A stretch of DNA of 64,000 bases from Clusia tigrina (lineage: Eukaryota; Arthropoda; Insecta; Diptera; Clusiidae), in contig OV050030.1 in assembly GCA_920105625.2 (NCBI GenBank), forward strand, positions 115,461,261-115,525,260, written 5' to 3'. Position numbers and translations under genes: made by a program. The notes below the pieces were generated by a model, which was not told the DNA's origin, did no database searches, and was given only the letters and a program-made list of their open reading frames with translations. Shown here piece after piece: positions 21,656 through 32,289 of this stretch (positions are counted from its first letter, which is position 1; every line of letters begins with the position of its first letter).

Positions 21656-24555
21656 TCATTGCCGAGTTATTAGCCTTCGCCAGTCGTCCCTGCTTCGCGC
21701 ACGCTGGCGCCAATTGGAAACACCAAGTGCAGCCAGGTCCTCTTGAACCTGATCCTTCCAACGTAGTGGTGGTCTCCCCCTCCTGCGTCCTCCACCTTGC
21801 GGCATCGATTCAAACACTTTTTTCGTCGGAGCACTTTCATCCATTCGCACAACATGTCCCTGCCAGCGCAGCCGCTGTGTTTTAATGCGCTGGACTATAT
21901 CAATGTCGGCGTACACCTCATACAGCTCGTTGTTCCATCTGATTCGATACTCTCCGTTGACGTATATAGGACAATAGATCCTTTGAAGAATTTTTCTCTC
22001 GAACGCCCCCAAAGCTCGCTCATCGTTGTTTGTCATCGTCCAGGTTTCGGCACCATACAGCAGGAAGGGAAGGATGAGGGCTTTGTAGAGCGTAATTTTT
22101 GTTCGTTGAGAGGGGGTTCTGCTTCTCAATTGCCTACTGAGCCCAAAGTAGCACCTGTTGGCAAGAGTGATTCTTCGATTGATCTCCTTGTCTACATCGT
22201 TCATGGTGTTGATGCTGGTTCCCAGATAAACGAAGTCCTTCACAACTTCAAAGTTGTACTCGCCAACAGTGACGTGGTGTCCAAGATGCTGAGACTCTTT
22301 GTGTGTTGACACCAAGTACTTCGTTTTGCCCTCGTTTATCGCTAAACCCACTCGCCTCGCTTCTCTCCAAACCGGAAAATGCAGCACTCACGGCGCGGCT
22401 GTTATGGCCAATGATGTCAATATCATCAGCGTACGCCAGTAACATGACACTCTTGTGGAAGATAGTGCCTGTGCGATTTAGATCTGCGGCGCGTACGATT
22501 TTTCCAACATTAGATTGAAGAAAACACACGATAAGGAGTCACCTTGTCTGAATCCTCTCTCAGTAACAAACGGCTCGGACAAGTCATTACCGATTTTAAC
22601 TGAGCCAGTGGTGGTTTCACAGCCGAATTAGCTTAGCAGGGACGCCAAATTCAGACATAGCGGCGTACAGTTGACTCTTTTCGGTGCTGTCGAATGCGGC
22701 TTTGAAATCGACGAAAAGGTGGTGTATGCCGATCTGCTTCTCTAGGGTTTTCTCCAAGATTTGGCGTAGTGTGAACATTTGGTCAATGGTGCCTTTACCA
22801 GGTCTGAAGCCACACTGATAAGGCCCAATCAGTTCATTGGCGATGGGATTCAGCCTTTCACAGAGTACGCTCGACAGGACCTTATATGCGATGTTCAGAA
22901 GGCTGATCCCGCGGTAGTTGGCAGAGATTGCCGGATCACCCTTCTTGTGGATTGGGCAGAGCACACTTAAGTTCCAGTTGCTAGGCATGCATTCCTCCGA
23001 CCATATTTTGCAGATGAGCTGGTTCATGCGTTTCGTGAGCTCATCGCCGCCAGCCTTGAATAGCTCCGCTGGTATACCATCAGCTCCGGCGGCTTTGTTG
23101 TTTTTGAGCCGCCTAATAGCTAGCAAGAACTCGTCATAGTCGGAGGGCGCTACTTCAGGTTCGCTGTCGCCATTCAGCAGCTTCGAGAAGTGTGCCCTCC
23201 GTAACGTGAGTACGCTCTGGACATCCGTCACTAAATTCCCGTTTTCGTCTTTGCAGTAATTGGCTCCGGTCTTAAAACCTTCCGTTTGGCGCCTCACACG
23301 TTCGTAGAATTTTCGAGCCATATTCCTGTTGCCAAACATCTCGATTTCCTCGCATTCTCTCTTTTCGGGTTCTCGTTTCTTGCGCCTAAAAAGACGCTTC
23401 TCTTCAATTCTCTTCTCTCGATATCGCTCCTTAGCAGCGCGCGTTGCAGCCAATCGCAGGATGAGTTGGTATGCTGCGTCTTCTCTGCAGCGGCGTTGCG
23501 ACACTCTTCGTCATACCAGCTGTTTTTCTTCGGGTGGTGATAGCCAATCACCTCTTCAGCGGCCGTGCGCATGGAGTTGGAAATAAGCGACCACTGCGCG
23601 CAAATATTGAGATCAGGAGGAGAATCCGTCAGCATATTCGAGAGCCAAGAAGCAAATGCGGTAGCTGTCTGTTGCGATTGTAGCTTTCCGACGTCAAGCT
23701 TCCTCTGCGAATTAGAGCGTATGTTTTCTGCCGCACTGAGGCGAGTGCGAACCTTAGCTACAACAAGGTAGTGGTCCGAGTCAATGTTGGCACCTCGGAT
23801 TGTACGTACGTCTAACACGCTGGATGCATGCCTGCCGTTGATTACAACGTGATCAATTTGCTTCCTGGTTTTATGATCAGGGGACAGCCAGGTGACTTTA
23901 TGAATATCGGGATGCTGGAATCTGGTACTACTGACTACCATGTTCCGTGCTGCGGCGAAGTGGATCAGCCTCAAACCGTTTTCTGATGACTGCCCGTGGA
24001 GGCTGAACTTACCAACGGTTGGTTCAAAAATGCCTTCTTTGCCCACCTTGGCGTTGAAGTCACCTAGCAAAACGTCGTGGCGGGTTCATCGATCGAAAGT
24101 TTTTTCTAGTTGATCGTAGAATGCATCCTTGGTGCTTTCGTCTTTCTCATCCGTCGGAGCATGTGCGCAGATTAGGCTGATGTTAAAGTATTTCGCCTTA
24201 ATGCGGAGTGTGGCAAGTCTTTCGTCGACTGGGGTAAATCCCAGGACTTCATCTCGCAGCCGTTTGCTTACCACAAAACCTACACCGAGTCTGCGCTTCG
24301 TCGCATGGCAGCGGTAGTAGATGTCACATGTAGCTTTTTTGAGCGTTCATGTCCCGTCCATCGCATTTCCTGGAGTGCGGTGACGTCAGCTTTATATTTT
24401 TCGAGGACGTCAACCGGCTGGATAGAGGCACTTTCCCTATTAAGGTTCCAGATATTCCTGGTGCATATCCTTAAATCGTGTTCCTTATAATGTTTGCGGG
24501 GGTTGTCGTTAACAGTTGTGGGGCATTTCATACGAGTCTTCAATCTTATATTCAC
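21656..24555 (-). pseudogene. RTE ORF2: endonuclease and reverse transcriptase, broken (copy A)
   Basis: From 24555: APE-type endonuclease (RICTRNIWNLNR, VTALQEMRWTG), broken by a T-run one base shorter than in copy B near 24332-24340. A TGA follows DR at about 24086, inside the frame that continues LLGDFNAKVGKEG, HKVTWLSPDHKTRKQIDHVVI and SDHYLVVAKV. A frameshift lies near 23500. RT: RRLKNNKAAGADGIPAELFK, LCPIHKKGDPAISANYRGISL, YQCGFRPGKGTIDQMF, IHHLFVDFKAAFDS, then a shift near 22617, RGFRQGDSLSCV, and catalytic box LLAYADDIDI. The C-terminus GRRRGRPPLRWKDQVQ is characteristic of RTE. Database hits called craniofacial development protein 2-like are this endonuclease. Confidence 0.9.
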
Positions 24556-24559
24556 TGGA

Positions 24560-24918
24560 TTATTTGTGTTATGTGGCGGGTTCCAATCCCAGCGGACAAC
24601 CCTAAGCTAGGGATTTTTTTTTTGTTTGGTGGTGGTAACCCACTTCGGGGCGCTGCCGTTGGTACCTATAGTACTCCTCCGCCACCGTACTTACATGCGA
24701 GACACTTTGATGAATCCCTAAACCGAATATGTCAGAGTGGCCTCACCAAAGCTCCCTTTCGCGTTGGCCCTGACCAAGGATCCCACATGGGTTGGTTACC
24801 GCATCTTCACCTAGGTTGCTCAGGTTACCAGGGTCCACCACGTGGAGGTGAGAGTAGGAAGATTTAAGAGACATGAGCCGTTAGTAGCGGGAAACCCTAA
24901 CTGTCCCTCTTGGCACCC
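24560..24918 (-). promoter_or_regulatory. RTE 5' UTR (copy A)
   Basis: GC-rich leader relative to its surroundings, ending exactly at the target duplication. No reading frame of note; identical in copy B. Confidence 0.55.
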
Positions 24919-24931
24919 TAAAATCTTATAT
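24919..24931. repeat. RTE target duplication, right (unit A)
   Basis: TAAAATCTTATAT; see 21605-21617. Confidence 0.9.
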
Positions 24932-25154
24932 ACCTATTTTTAAATTCTTAATATATATAAAAGTGTATCTTTTTTTACTCACGTGATTAATTTTTTTATA
25001 TCCCGGTTGATCCTTTTTGTGCTCCGATTAGGGATGCAGCGTAAGGTTCCTCCTTAAGTTGTTGAAATCCCTTTTATGTTCCGATTAGAGATGTTGCTTA
25101 AAGTTCCTCCTTAAGTTGTTGAAGTGTACACAAATTTTGAGCTCGTGGGGCGCC
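24932..25154 (-). other. Gypsy leader and primer binding site, unit A
   Basis: Non-coding leader of the minus-strand gypsy element. On the minus strand the sequence just after the LTR is GGCGCCCCACGAGCTCAAAA (25154 downward), the primer binding site. Two near-repeats of a TTCCTCCTTAAGTTGTTGAA motif lie at about 25046-25125. Confidence 0.72.
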
Positions 25155-25601
25155 AATTAATTCGTTGGTTGAAGTGATTAATAAAAAAAACACACACCAA
25201 TCGAATGGATTTCAAAGTTTAAAGTTTATTACTGACTTTAGGAAAGCCGCTTTAAAAATCAGCTTCATTCTAGAAAAGCAGCAGTATTTATATGCTTTTC
25301 GCTACAATTTTTGCCGCAAAAGGTTTGTTTATGTAATAGTAGGCCAATGGTGCGAAAATAATATTTTCCTTTTTATTATTTAAAAGCTATTTAAATGCCC
25401 TGATGACAACTTAAATATTTATTATCCTATTGCAGGGCAATAGTTTGCAAGTAGACCACTTACCACGTAAGAGACTTGGTGACACTTTTATTTAGACTGA
25501 TATATTTCGTTTATTATTGAAATATTATATTTGAGTTGTTTATATTAGCGTCTGAATGGAATGCGCTTTAGAATGCTTTAGGGTGCTTTCATGTGTTAAC
25601 T
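25155..25601 (-). repeat. Shared LTR of the gypsy element, unit A
   Basis: 447 bp. On the minus strand it begins AGTTAACACATG just after a polypurine tract and ends GAATTAATT just before the PBS. An AATAAA signal lies near 25225 (minus). One LTR serves as the 3' LTR of the sequence at 25615-26447 and as the 5' LTR of the sequence below 25155. It differs from the unit B LTR (37181-37627) at 2 positions. Confidence 0.82.
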
Positions 25602-25614
25602 TCCCCCCTTTTTA
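25602..25614 (-). other. Gypsy polypurine tract, unit A
   Basis: Minus strand AAAAAGGGGGGA directly before the LTR. Confidence 0.8.
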
Positions 25615-26447
25615 AAAATTACGTCCCGTAATTTCAGTGTTTTGTTTTATTTATTCCTCCTATTGCTTCTTGTATTAAAATTTTACTCATGATTTCTAGT
25701 TTTTGATTAAGTTTAAATGTTACAAAATAGAAGTTGCAAAATAGAAGAGTAGCAATGCTGCAATTCCTATTGTTAAAATTATTAGCCAATTTCTTGTTGT
25801 TTCTATCTGTAGAGAAGTAATTTTTTTAATATTCTCTATATTAAAAGGATTTTCAGTTCTAATTTGTCCAATTCCTATTATTTCCACTGGTTCGCTTATT
25901 TGGATTTGTTGAAGGCGTTTTTGTTTATTATTGTAAAAGGTTTCGTTATTGATTTTAGTTTAGTTTTTGAAATGTATGCGACTGCTACTCTATTTTCTTT
26001 TCCTGGTTTATATCGAATTTTAGGTGAAAACTCTTCTATAAATATTTTTCATCATTTCAATTTTGTGTTTGAATTTTTATCAGACATTGCAAATGTTAAT
26101 GGTTGATTATCCGTATATATTTCTAAACCTTTATTTACATATAAATATTTTAGTGCCCATAATATGGCTAATAATTCTTTTTCGTTTGTAGCAGAATTTT
26201 CCTCAAGTTTACTCAATATTCTACTTATAAAAGTTATTGGCCTTCCACCTTATGCTAAGACTGCGCCTATGGCAAAGTAACTTGCGTCAGAAGGATGCTC
26301 AAAACATTTGTTAAAACTTGGTTGTGTTAATAATACATCATTTGTTAATAATTCTTATACTTTATTAAAAGCATTTCTTGTTTCTTCATCAAAATTAATT
26401 GAAATGTGCTTTGACTTATTACTACCAATATTACCATGCTCTCCTCT
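25615..26447 (-). pseudogene. Gypsy RNase H and env C-terminus remnant, unit A
   Basis: From 26447: RGEHGNIGSNKSKHISINFDEET, exactly continuing the RT block that ends at 11655. RNase H follows (HPSDASYFAIGAVLA, stop, GGRPITFISRILSK, TNEKELLAILWALKYLY, LEIYTDNQPLTFAMSDK, YKPGKENRVA). It passes, with integrase entirely deleted, into an env-like tail (ENIKKITSLQIETTRN, then the membrane helix WLIILTIGIAALLLFYFATS). Unit A has a 12-bp deletion near 26147 relative to unit B. Presence of an env tail marks this gypsy element as errantivirus-related, but it is a different family from 12779-20154. Confidence 0.78.
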
Positions 26448-26517
26448 ATTTTATTATTTTTAACAGGCTAAAAGAACACCGTGACCAAAGAGATATATTG
26501 TGCGGCCTCGTACCCAA

Positions 26518-27840
26518 CTAAAACAGTCCTAGACTATTTATAAATCTCGTAACTGCTGTGGGCTTAATTTTAACTAGGTGATTTGGAGATACGAACCCAC
26601 TACCTAGGAAATTCTGTCTGCGTCTTGCCACCGCTGGGCAAGTGCATCGAATATGTTCTGCTGTTTCCTGCTTCTCTTGACAGAGTCGACAGAAATCGTC
26701 TTCTACCACGCCTATTTTTTTCAGATGGTAATTTAGTCTACAATGTCCTGTTAAAAGTTCCGTGTAGAGTTTGATGTCATTTCTGCTGAGGTTTAAAGAA
26801 GCATCTACCCTGATGTGTTCAGGATCAATGAGTAGTCTCGACTGCCGCATGCCTTTTTGGGCTCTCCAGTAGTTTAGCAGATCTCGTTTTTCCTGTTCGC
26901 ACAACAAGTTATTTGTGAAGCTACTGTTTACCCCACAGAAGGGTTCTGGGCCTATAAAGGCAGTGTCTGCACCCCTTTTTGCTAAAGCATCTGCCATTTC
27001 GTTGCCCTCATGTCCCTCGTGGCCCGGTATCCACATTAGCGTAACAGAGTTTCTCGCTGCTAGGGTATTGAGAAGTTTACAGCATTCCCAGACCAGCTTT
27101 GATTGGAATGAGAAGTTTATTAATGATTTTAGAGCTCCCTGGATATCTGAGAGTATGCATATTTTGGTGTTGCGTGTACCCCTGCGTAGACATTCTCTAG
27201 CACATAACTCTAAAGCGGGGACCTCCGCCTGAAAAATGGAAGCTGCTTTTCCCATTGCAATTGCTCTTTGGAAATTTGGCTCTACAATTTCAGCTACTGC
27301 ATCGCCATCTTCCATTTTGGACCCATCTGTATACCACAACTGTGAGTCCTGTTTTATTATTATTTCCTTGTTTCTCCAAGCTGAACGGTCACTGCTGACC
27401 ACTTTGAATTGCTTTGAGAAGTCTAATTTTCTGTCCATTTTGCCGAAGACCATGAGGCACGGAGAATTCCAGACAGTGTCCAGAATCTTTGCGTGCCCCG
27501 AAAGGTTGCCTTCTTTAAGATGGGCTAGATTAGGTAGCCTTAGGGCCGCGCTGGCCGCTATCCTTTTAACTACAAGGTATAGAGGAGTCAGTCCAGTGAT
27601 CACTCCCAAAGCTAGTGTGGGGAACGTTCTCATTGCTCCCGTCACACTCAAACAAGCTATACGGTGAATCTTGTTAGGAGTCATCTGAGCTCTTGTTTTG
27701 TTTACTTTTGGCCACCATACCAACGACGCGTAAGTAATCATTAGTGAGTCCTGTTTTATTATTACTTCAATGTTCCTCCAAGCTAAAAGGGCACTGATGA
27801 CCACTTTGAAGTGCTTGGAGAAGTCTAACTTTCTGTCCAT
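26518..27840 (-). CDS. LINE ORF2 C-terminal frame (RT thumb, RNase H, zinc-binding tail), rearranged
   Basis: A 440-codon open stretch whose order is unusual. It opens with the linker preceding RNase H (MDRKLDFSKHFKVVIS...IIKQDS), jumps back to the RT thumb (MITYASLVWWPKVNKTR, SVTGAMRTFPTLALG), repeats the linker, then enters RNase H (WYTDGSKMEDGD, EVPALELCAREC, ILSDIQGALKSL, WIPGHEGHEGNEMADALAKRG). It ends with the Cys/His tail DDFCRLCQEKQETAEHIRCTCP. RNase H keeps the Asp, Glu and Asp positions (the third as SDIQG). The duplicated linker shows this is a recombinant, not a natural protein. Confidence 0.7.
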   Translation of the reverse strand: MDRKLDFSKHFKVVISALLAWRNIEVIIKQDSLMITYASLVWWPKVNKTRAQMTPNKIHRIACLSVTGAMRTFPTLALGVITGLTPLYLVVKRIAASAALRLPNLAHLKEGNLSGHAKILDTVWNSPCLMVFGKMDRKLDFSKQFKVVSSDRSAWRNKEIIIKQDSQLWYTDGSKMEDGDAVAEIVEPNFQRAIAMGKAASIFQAEVPALELCARECLRRGTRNTKICILSDIQGALKSLINFSFQSKLVWECCKLLNTLAARNSVTLMWIPGHEGHEGNEMADALAKRGADTAFIGPEPFCGVNSSFTNNLLCEQEKRDLLNYWRAQKGMRQSRLLIDPEHIRVDASLNLSRNDIKLYTELLTGHCRLNYHLKKIGVVEDDFCRLCQEKQETAEHIRCTCPAVARRRQNFLGSGFVSPNHLVKIKPTAVTRFINSLGLF

Positions 27841-28180
27841 CTTGGCAAAGACTATGAGGTACGGAGAATTCTAGACAGTGACCAGAATCTTTGCGTGCCC
27901 CGATAGGTTGTCTTCTTTAAGATGGCCTAGATTAGGTAGCCCTACGGCCGCGCTGGCCGCCATCCTCTTAACTATAAGGTGTAGAGGAGCCAGTCCAGTG
28001 ACCATTCCCAAAGCTAGTGTGAGGCACGTTCTCATTGCTCCCGTCACACTGAAACAGGCTATACGGTGAATCTTTTTAAGGGTCAACTGAGCCTTTGTTT
28101 GATATACTTTTGGCCACCATGCCAAAGAAGCATAGGTGATCATTGGTAGTATTATTATTTTATACGACCACGCCATCATA
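27745..28180 (-). repeat. Internal tandem duplication of the LINE RT thumb-linker (first copy)
   Basis: The segment from MITYAS to IIKQDS occurs twice in a row on the minus strand, at about 28150-27745 and 27743-27335, each about 400 bp. The junction at 27743 joins TAATCATTA to GTGAGTCCTG (plus strand). Confidence 0.75.
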
Positions 28181-29680
28181 TTTGGTCATAGTCCCCATGT
28201 TTTACCGTACAGCTCTGGCAGGCGTAGGTTGCTCTTAAGGCCTTACTTAGTTATGTTTGATAAATGGTTTTACCATTTAATTGGGCATTGTTAAGTAAGT
28301 TCCCCAGATTCTGTTTCCTTCTGCTGGTGAAGGGTACCACGTTTGTCTTGTTCGGATTTATCGATAATCCTTTCTCCTGATACCAGTTTTGCGTGATATC
28401 AAGAGCTAGTTGCATTGGATCTGTTATGGTATAGTCAAACTTGCCTCTCACCATAATTACCAAATCATCCGCAACGCCCTGAACTTCGTATCCGAGGTCA
28501 TTGAGAGTTTGTAAGAGCTCGTCTATAACCAATAACCATAGGAGTGGCGATAGGACATCCTTTGGTTGACCTGACAATTAGCTTTGCTGTCCCTGTTTCA
28601 AAGATTGTTGTTCTATTTTTAGCATATTGAGAACCCATGTTATGATCAGTCTTTGTATACCTTTCCTGTTCATCGGCTCCTCAATTGATCTGAAAGTCTC
28701 ATTGTCAAAAGCCCCCGTAATGTCAACCGATGTACAGAGAGCTATTTCTTTACCTTCAAACGCTTTTCAATTTTGCTCGTTAAGCTCTGTATGGCTGTCT
28801 CAGTCGATTTGCCTGATTGGTCAGCATATTGTTCAATATGAAGAGGAGAATTTTTAAGATAAGTTTCCTTGATATATTGGTCCATAATATTTTCCATTAC
28901 TTTTAGCTGGAATGACGTTAGGCTAATGGGCCACTAGGCTTTTGGCATGTGGTCCACCTTTTTGCCTGCTTTCGGTATGAAAGCCACCCTAGCCTTCGTC
29001 CAAGATTTAGGCACTATGCCTAGTTCCAGGCTTATCCTGAAAATGTTTGTTAGCACAGGTGTCAATACATCAACACCTTGCCGAAGTAGGCACGGTTGTA
29101 TTTTATCGACACCCGGGGATTTGAATGGTCTAAAAGTGGAGATAGCCCATTTGGTTTTGTTGACGGTAAAGATTCTGCGAGCCAGTGAGAGTTCCCTCCG
29201 TGTAGGCATCAAGAAACGAGTATTCTCGATGATTTCACTATCCTCTCCGCTAGTGGCACAGCCTGGAAAGTGAGTGTCCAACAAAAGCTGTCCCATCTCT
29301 TCCAGGCTCTCCGTAAAATTTCCGTCAAGCTTCTTGAGTGTAGAAAGGCTATTTGAGTGATCTTTATTTAGTGACTTCTGGAGTCGTGTAGCTGCTGGGA
29401 GAGTTTCAATCTCCTCACAGTACTTTTTCCATGAGTCTCTCTTAGAACTCATTATTAAATGCCGTTAAGGCACTTCTATAAGATGCCCAGTCACCATTAG
29501 ACTTGGCTCTATTAAAGAGTTGACGGGCTTTTTTGCGCAAAATATTTAGCTCCCCACTTCACCAGGGTACGTTCCTAGAACGTTTCTTCACAACTAAATT
29601 GCAAAGCCTCAATTATTATATTATTTCATTTGTTAATTTCAAGATCTAGTTCCTGAGAGTTACTTATTTTTTCACTAAAG
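27871..29680 (-). pseudogene. LINE middle copy ORF2: linker, RT
   Basis: Near-identical to L1 ORF2: the linker just upstream of 29452 (VPWWSGELNILRKKARQLF), RT fingers at 29452-28934 (FRPFKSPGVDKIQPCLL, ARVAFIPKAGKK), palm with a shortened CPQGG region and VADD box (28577-28251), and thumb at 28179-27871 (MMAWSYKIIILPMITYAS). Stops and shifts are shared with L1, so they predate the tandem duplication. Confidence 0.8.
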
Positions 29681-29689
29681 CACGCAATA

Positions 29690-30621
29690 TTTTGTTCGAA
29701 ATAAAAGTTATATATCGACCAGTTGGTCTTCCTAACACTTCTTATTTCGAAGGTGCCTCCAATTTCGTCAACCATCCACGCTTGAAACTACAGCTTGCAA
29801 AGTGTGGCGTCACTGGGCCCCCACGAGTCTCGAACATATTGTCAATAATACATCGTTGTACCTTCCGAATTTCTTCAGTGGACCATATGCCCTCCGGGAA
29901 ATTGCTAATTATAACCCCTATCTTTTTATAGCAGACTGTCTCCGCCAGAATAGGCTTTGAACAGGGAACCCCAAGGAGGCGCCCTGCACGCCATGTCTTT
30001 CAGAGACCACCGCCACCTTATTTCTGGGACCAGGTTTACCCCCAAGTAAGGTCTCCACCTTCTTCATCTCACCACAAACCGGCGATTCAGCTATTTATCA
30101 ATGTTTTCGTTGCCCTCTTGTGCAAACCGCTTTGTCGGCATGGAACTCGATGTCGGCGTGGATCCATCTGATCGGGATATTTTAGGGGTCCATCGCGCAG
30201 ACAAGTTCGCTGGATTTGCCGCCAAGGACCGAGCTGTTTCTAGCGATATGCCCCTGGCAAGCAAAGCCTTAAATCGTTTACGTCCAGCGCCGGACAGCTT
30301 CTCCCTTAGTTTTGGAATCTTCTCTGGAGCAGGTTCAAGAAGATTTCTCTCTTGTTCCGAGGAGATAAACATCCCAGCCGACTCCTGGCTAAGTGGGATA
30401 TTCATCTCATCCGGCCTGTCGGATAAGGGACACCTATAACAGGTCGTGCTACATACTTTCATTGTCGATGGGACCAGATACCCCCTCGGCCAACTATGGC
30501 TGTTGGCGTATTGTAGCCAAACTATGCACATTTGAAGGTGTGCAGTCCATTTTTTGTTCATATAAACATAAATTTTCCATACAGTTTTCTTAAATTTTTT
30601 TTGCGCGTTTTGGTCACCCAC
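29690..30621 (-). pseudogene. LINE middle copy ORF1 (gag-like)
   Basis: Same protein as at 10250-11182 with a few substitutions (IPKLREKLSGAGRKRFKALL). The reading frame from Met 30621 stops at 30091; downstream sense is in another frame. Confidence 0.72.
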
Positions 30622-31093
30622 GGGCGCTCCCGTGGTAAGGCTAATTAAAACCGTAGGTTCGCCTTACATCGTACGGAGTTCGCTATTAAGCTTGACTCTA
30701 CCCCGTCAAGCAAGCTCCCTGGCATAGCTGTTCCACCGTGAATTTAGGGTGTTTTTTCTTGGTCAATAGGTCTGGTGAACCCTGCCCCAGGGAGTTTTCC
30801 CTCTCCCCGCCCGGCAATCAGCCACCCAAGTCCAGCAGAGACATTACCGTACAGAAAGTGGGCCATTGGTCTGAAAAAGAATTGCCGCACTTCCCAATGA
30901 GACGTTCGATATGGGCCAGTAGGACTACAAACTAGCCTTAACGACTGAGCAGGAATCGTAGGAAACTACTTTCAACCTGTGCGTTGAAAGTTCTTAGTTT
31001 GTGTAACTGGACCATGTCACCGTCTTTCATGTGCCATGTTGCAGCACACAGTAAGGCCCTACACCGCAACAAGGTGACTACCCAGCGTAGAGG

Positions 31094-32139
31094 ATGCTCT
31101 CCTCTTAAATATTTTGCTAAATTTTTGGTTATTGTTGCATAATCCTTCACGAATTTTCTAGAATATCCAGCCAATCCTAAAAAAGATGTTAACTGCCTGA
31201 ATGTTTTTGGTTTTGGGTATGCTGTTATTGTTTTTTATTTTTTCAGGTGCTGTTCTTAATCCTTTTTCTGATACAATATATCCTCAAAATTCTGTTTCAT
31301 TATTTAAAAACTTACTTTTCTCTTTGCTAATACGCATGTTAGCTTTCAAGACTGTTCTTATTATTATCTTAATATGTTCTAAGTGTTCCTTTATGGTTTT
31401 GGAAAAATGATTATACATGACAAACTTTTTCAACATACGGTCTGAGAATATCGTCTATTGCTCTTTGAAAAGTACTTGGTCCATTTTTCAATACAAATGG
31501 CATTCGTAAAAATTCGTACTTGCCATTTTTTGTTGAAAATGAGGTTTTTTTGCAATTTCTTTCTTCATAGGTATTTGAAGAAAACCAGATTCTAAATCTA
31601 GTGGCGAAAAATATCTTGCTGTTCCTAAATTTGATAAGATTACTGAGGGTTGTGGTATTGGATATCTATCGAATTTTGTATGCTGATTCATATTTCTGTA
31701 ACCTATAACCCTTGATTTGGAGTACCATCTGAATTTACTTTTTTTTTTTAACAACCTAGACTGGTGTGTTATAAAGAGTTCTTGAGGGTTTACTTATATC
31801 TTGATTTAATAATTTCTTAATTTCACTATTCACAAAATAATTTGCGCTTAATGCATAAGGCTAACTTTTTGACCATATTGCGTCTGTAGTATCTAATTCT
31901 ATTGATGCTTTAATATGAATATTGTAGGGTAAACTTTTTTGTGTTTCTCCAAAAACTATTTCCTTTTCTTTCATAATATTATTAAAAATATCCAATTTTA
32001 CATCCGATATATTAATATATCGTTCAATTCTTAATTCATTTATTTCCCTTTTTTCTTCTTGGTAAAGACATTCTGTACCATTTCTATGAAGTAATTTAAT
32101 ATTTTTCGTATCAATTATTCCTTGAATTTGTTTCCTCAT
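31094..32139 (-). pseudogene. Gypsy element, unit B: RT part of pol, broken
   Basis: Counterpart of 11655-12714: RT N-terminus at 32139-31861 (LLHRNGTECLYQEEKREINEL), then a KKSKFRWYSKSRVIGYRN stretch (about 31754) and LASNLGTARYFSPLDLESGFLQIPMKKE-type motif A sense. The last block AGYSRKFVKDYATITKNLAKYLRGEH ends at the LINE duplication 31094-31105. Unit B preserves the motif A region better than unit A. About 6-7% divergent from unit A above 31363. Confidence 0.83.
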
Positions 32140-32176
32140 ATTATCCTAATATTATCTCATGTGATTTCAATTCAGG

Positions 32177-32195
32177 TAGTATATATATTTTTGTA
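32177..32195. other. Empty errantivirus insertion site in unit B
   Basis: GTAGTATATATATTTTTG is continuous here, whereas unit A has the provirus between GTAGTATAT and TATATATTTTTG. This shows the provirus and the extra 19 bp are absent from unit B. Confidence 0.88.
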
Positions 32196-32289
32196 TATTC
32201 CCCCAAAACATTAATCTTATGATATTGAATCATGTCAGTTTTACCATGAACCGAGTTGACTATGATATTGCTTATTTCAGGCAATATCT

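Larger units (their letters stand above)
21618..24918 (-). mobile_element. RTE-clade LINE, copy A, about 3.3 kb, in the gypsy leader
   Basis: Essentially full-length RTE non-LTR element on the minus strand, flanked by a perfect 13-bp duplication (21605-21617 and 24919-24931). Its 3' end is the (TGA)n-like tail TATGATGATGATGATGA, typical of RTE, instead of poly(A). Its 5' UTR is about 24560-24918. It is about 99.7% identical to the copy at 33643-36944, with the same flanking duplication, so both descend from one insertion. Confidence 0.92.
26448..31093 (-). mobile_element. RNase H-bearing LINE (I/LOA-type), middle copy, both ends present
   Basis: 4.65-kb minus-strand LINE with both flanking target duplications (26436-26447 and 31094-31105, ATGCTCTCCTCT). 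The 3' tail on the minus strand reads TTAAAAATAATAAAAT. It separates gypsy RT from RNase H. 28210-31093 matches copy L1 and 26448-26930 matches copy L2 almost perfectly. The part in between (26930-28210) differs from both by 6-8% and contains an internal tandem duplication. The endonuclease core is missing. Confidence 0.87.

Noticed and set aside
21797..22309. Plus-strand 170-codon frame, duplicated at 33822-34334
   Set aside because: Shadow of the RTE RT on the opposite strand; it is conserved between units only because the DNA is duplicated.
25046..25125. CRISPR-like or satellite repeat from the paired TTCCTCCTTAAGTTGTTGAA motifs
   Set aside because: Only two imperfect copies in a retroelement leader of a eukaryotic genome.
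26518..27840. A genuine novel fusion protein with two RT-thumb linkers
   Set aside because: The duplicated piece matches adjacent LINE sequence at DNA level and the frame lacks a sensible start; it is a recombination scar.
28627..30593. Several plus-strand open frames repeated in both units
   Set aside because: Antisense shadows of the minus-strand LINE ORFs; no family resemblance of their own.
11655..31105. Simple insertion model for the gypsy RT/RNase H split
   Set aside because: RNase H lies upstream of gag on the element's own strand. A single insertion cannot give that order; a tandem array with shared LTRs can.
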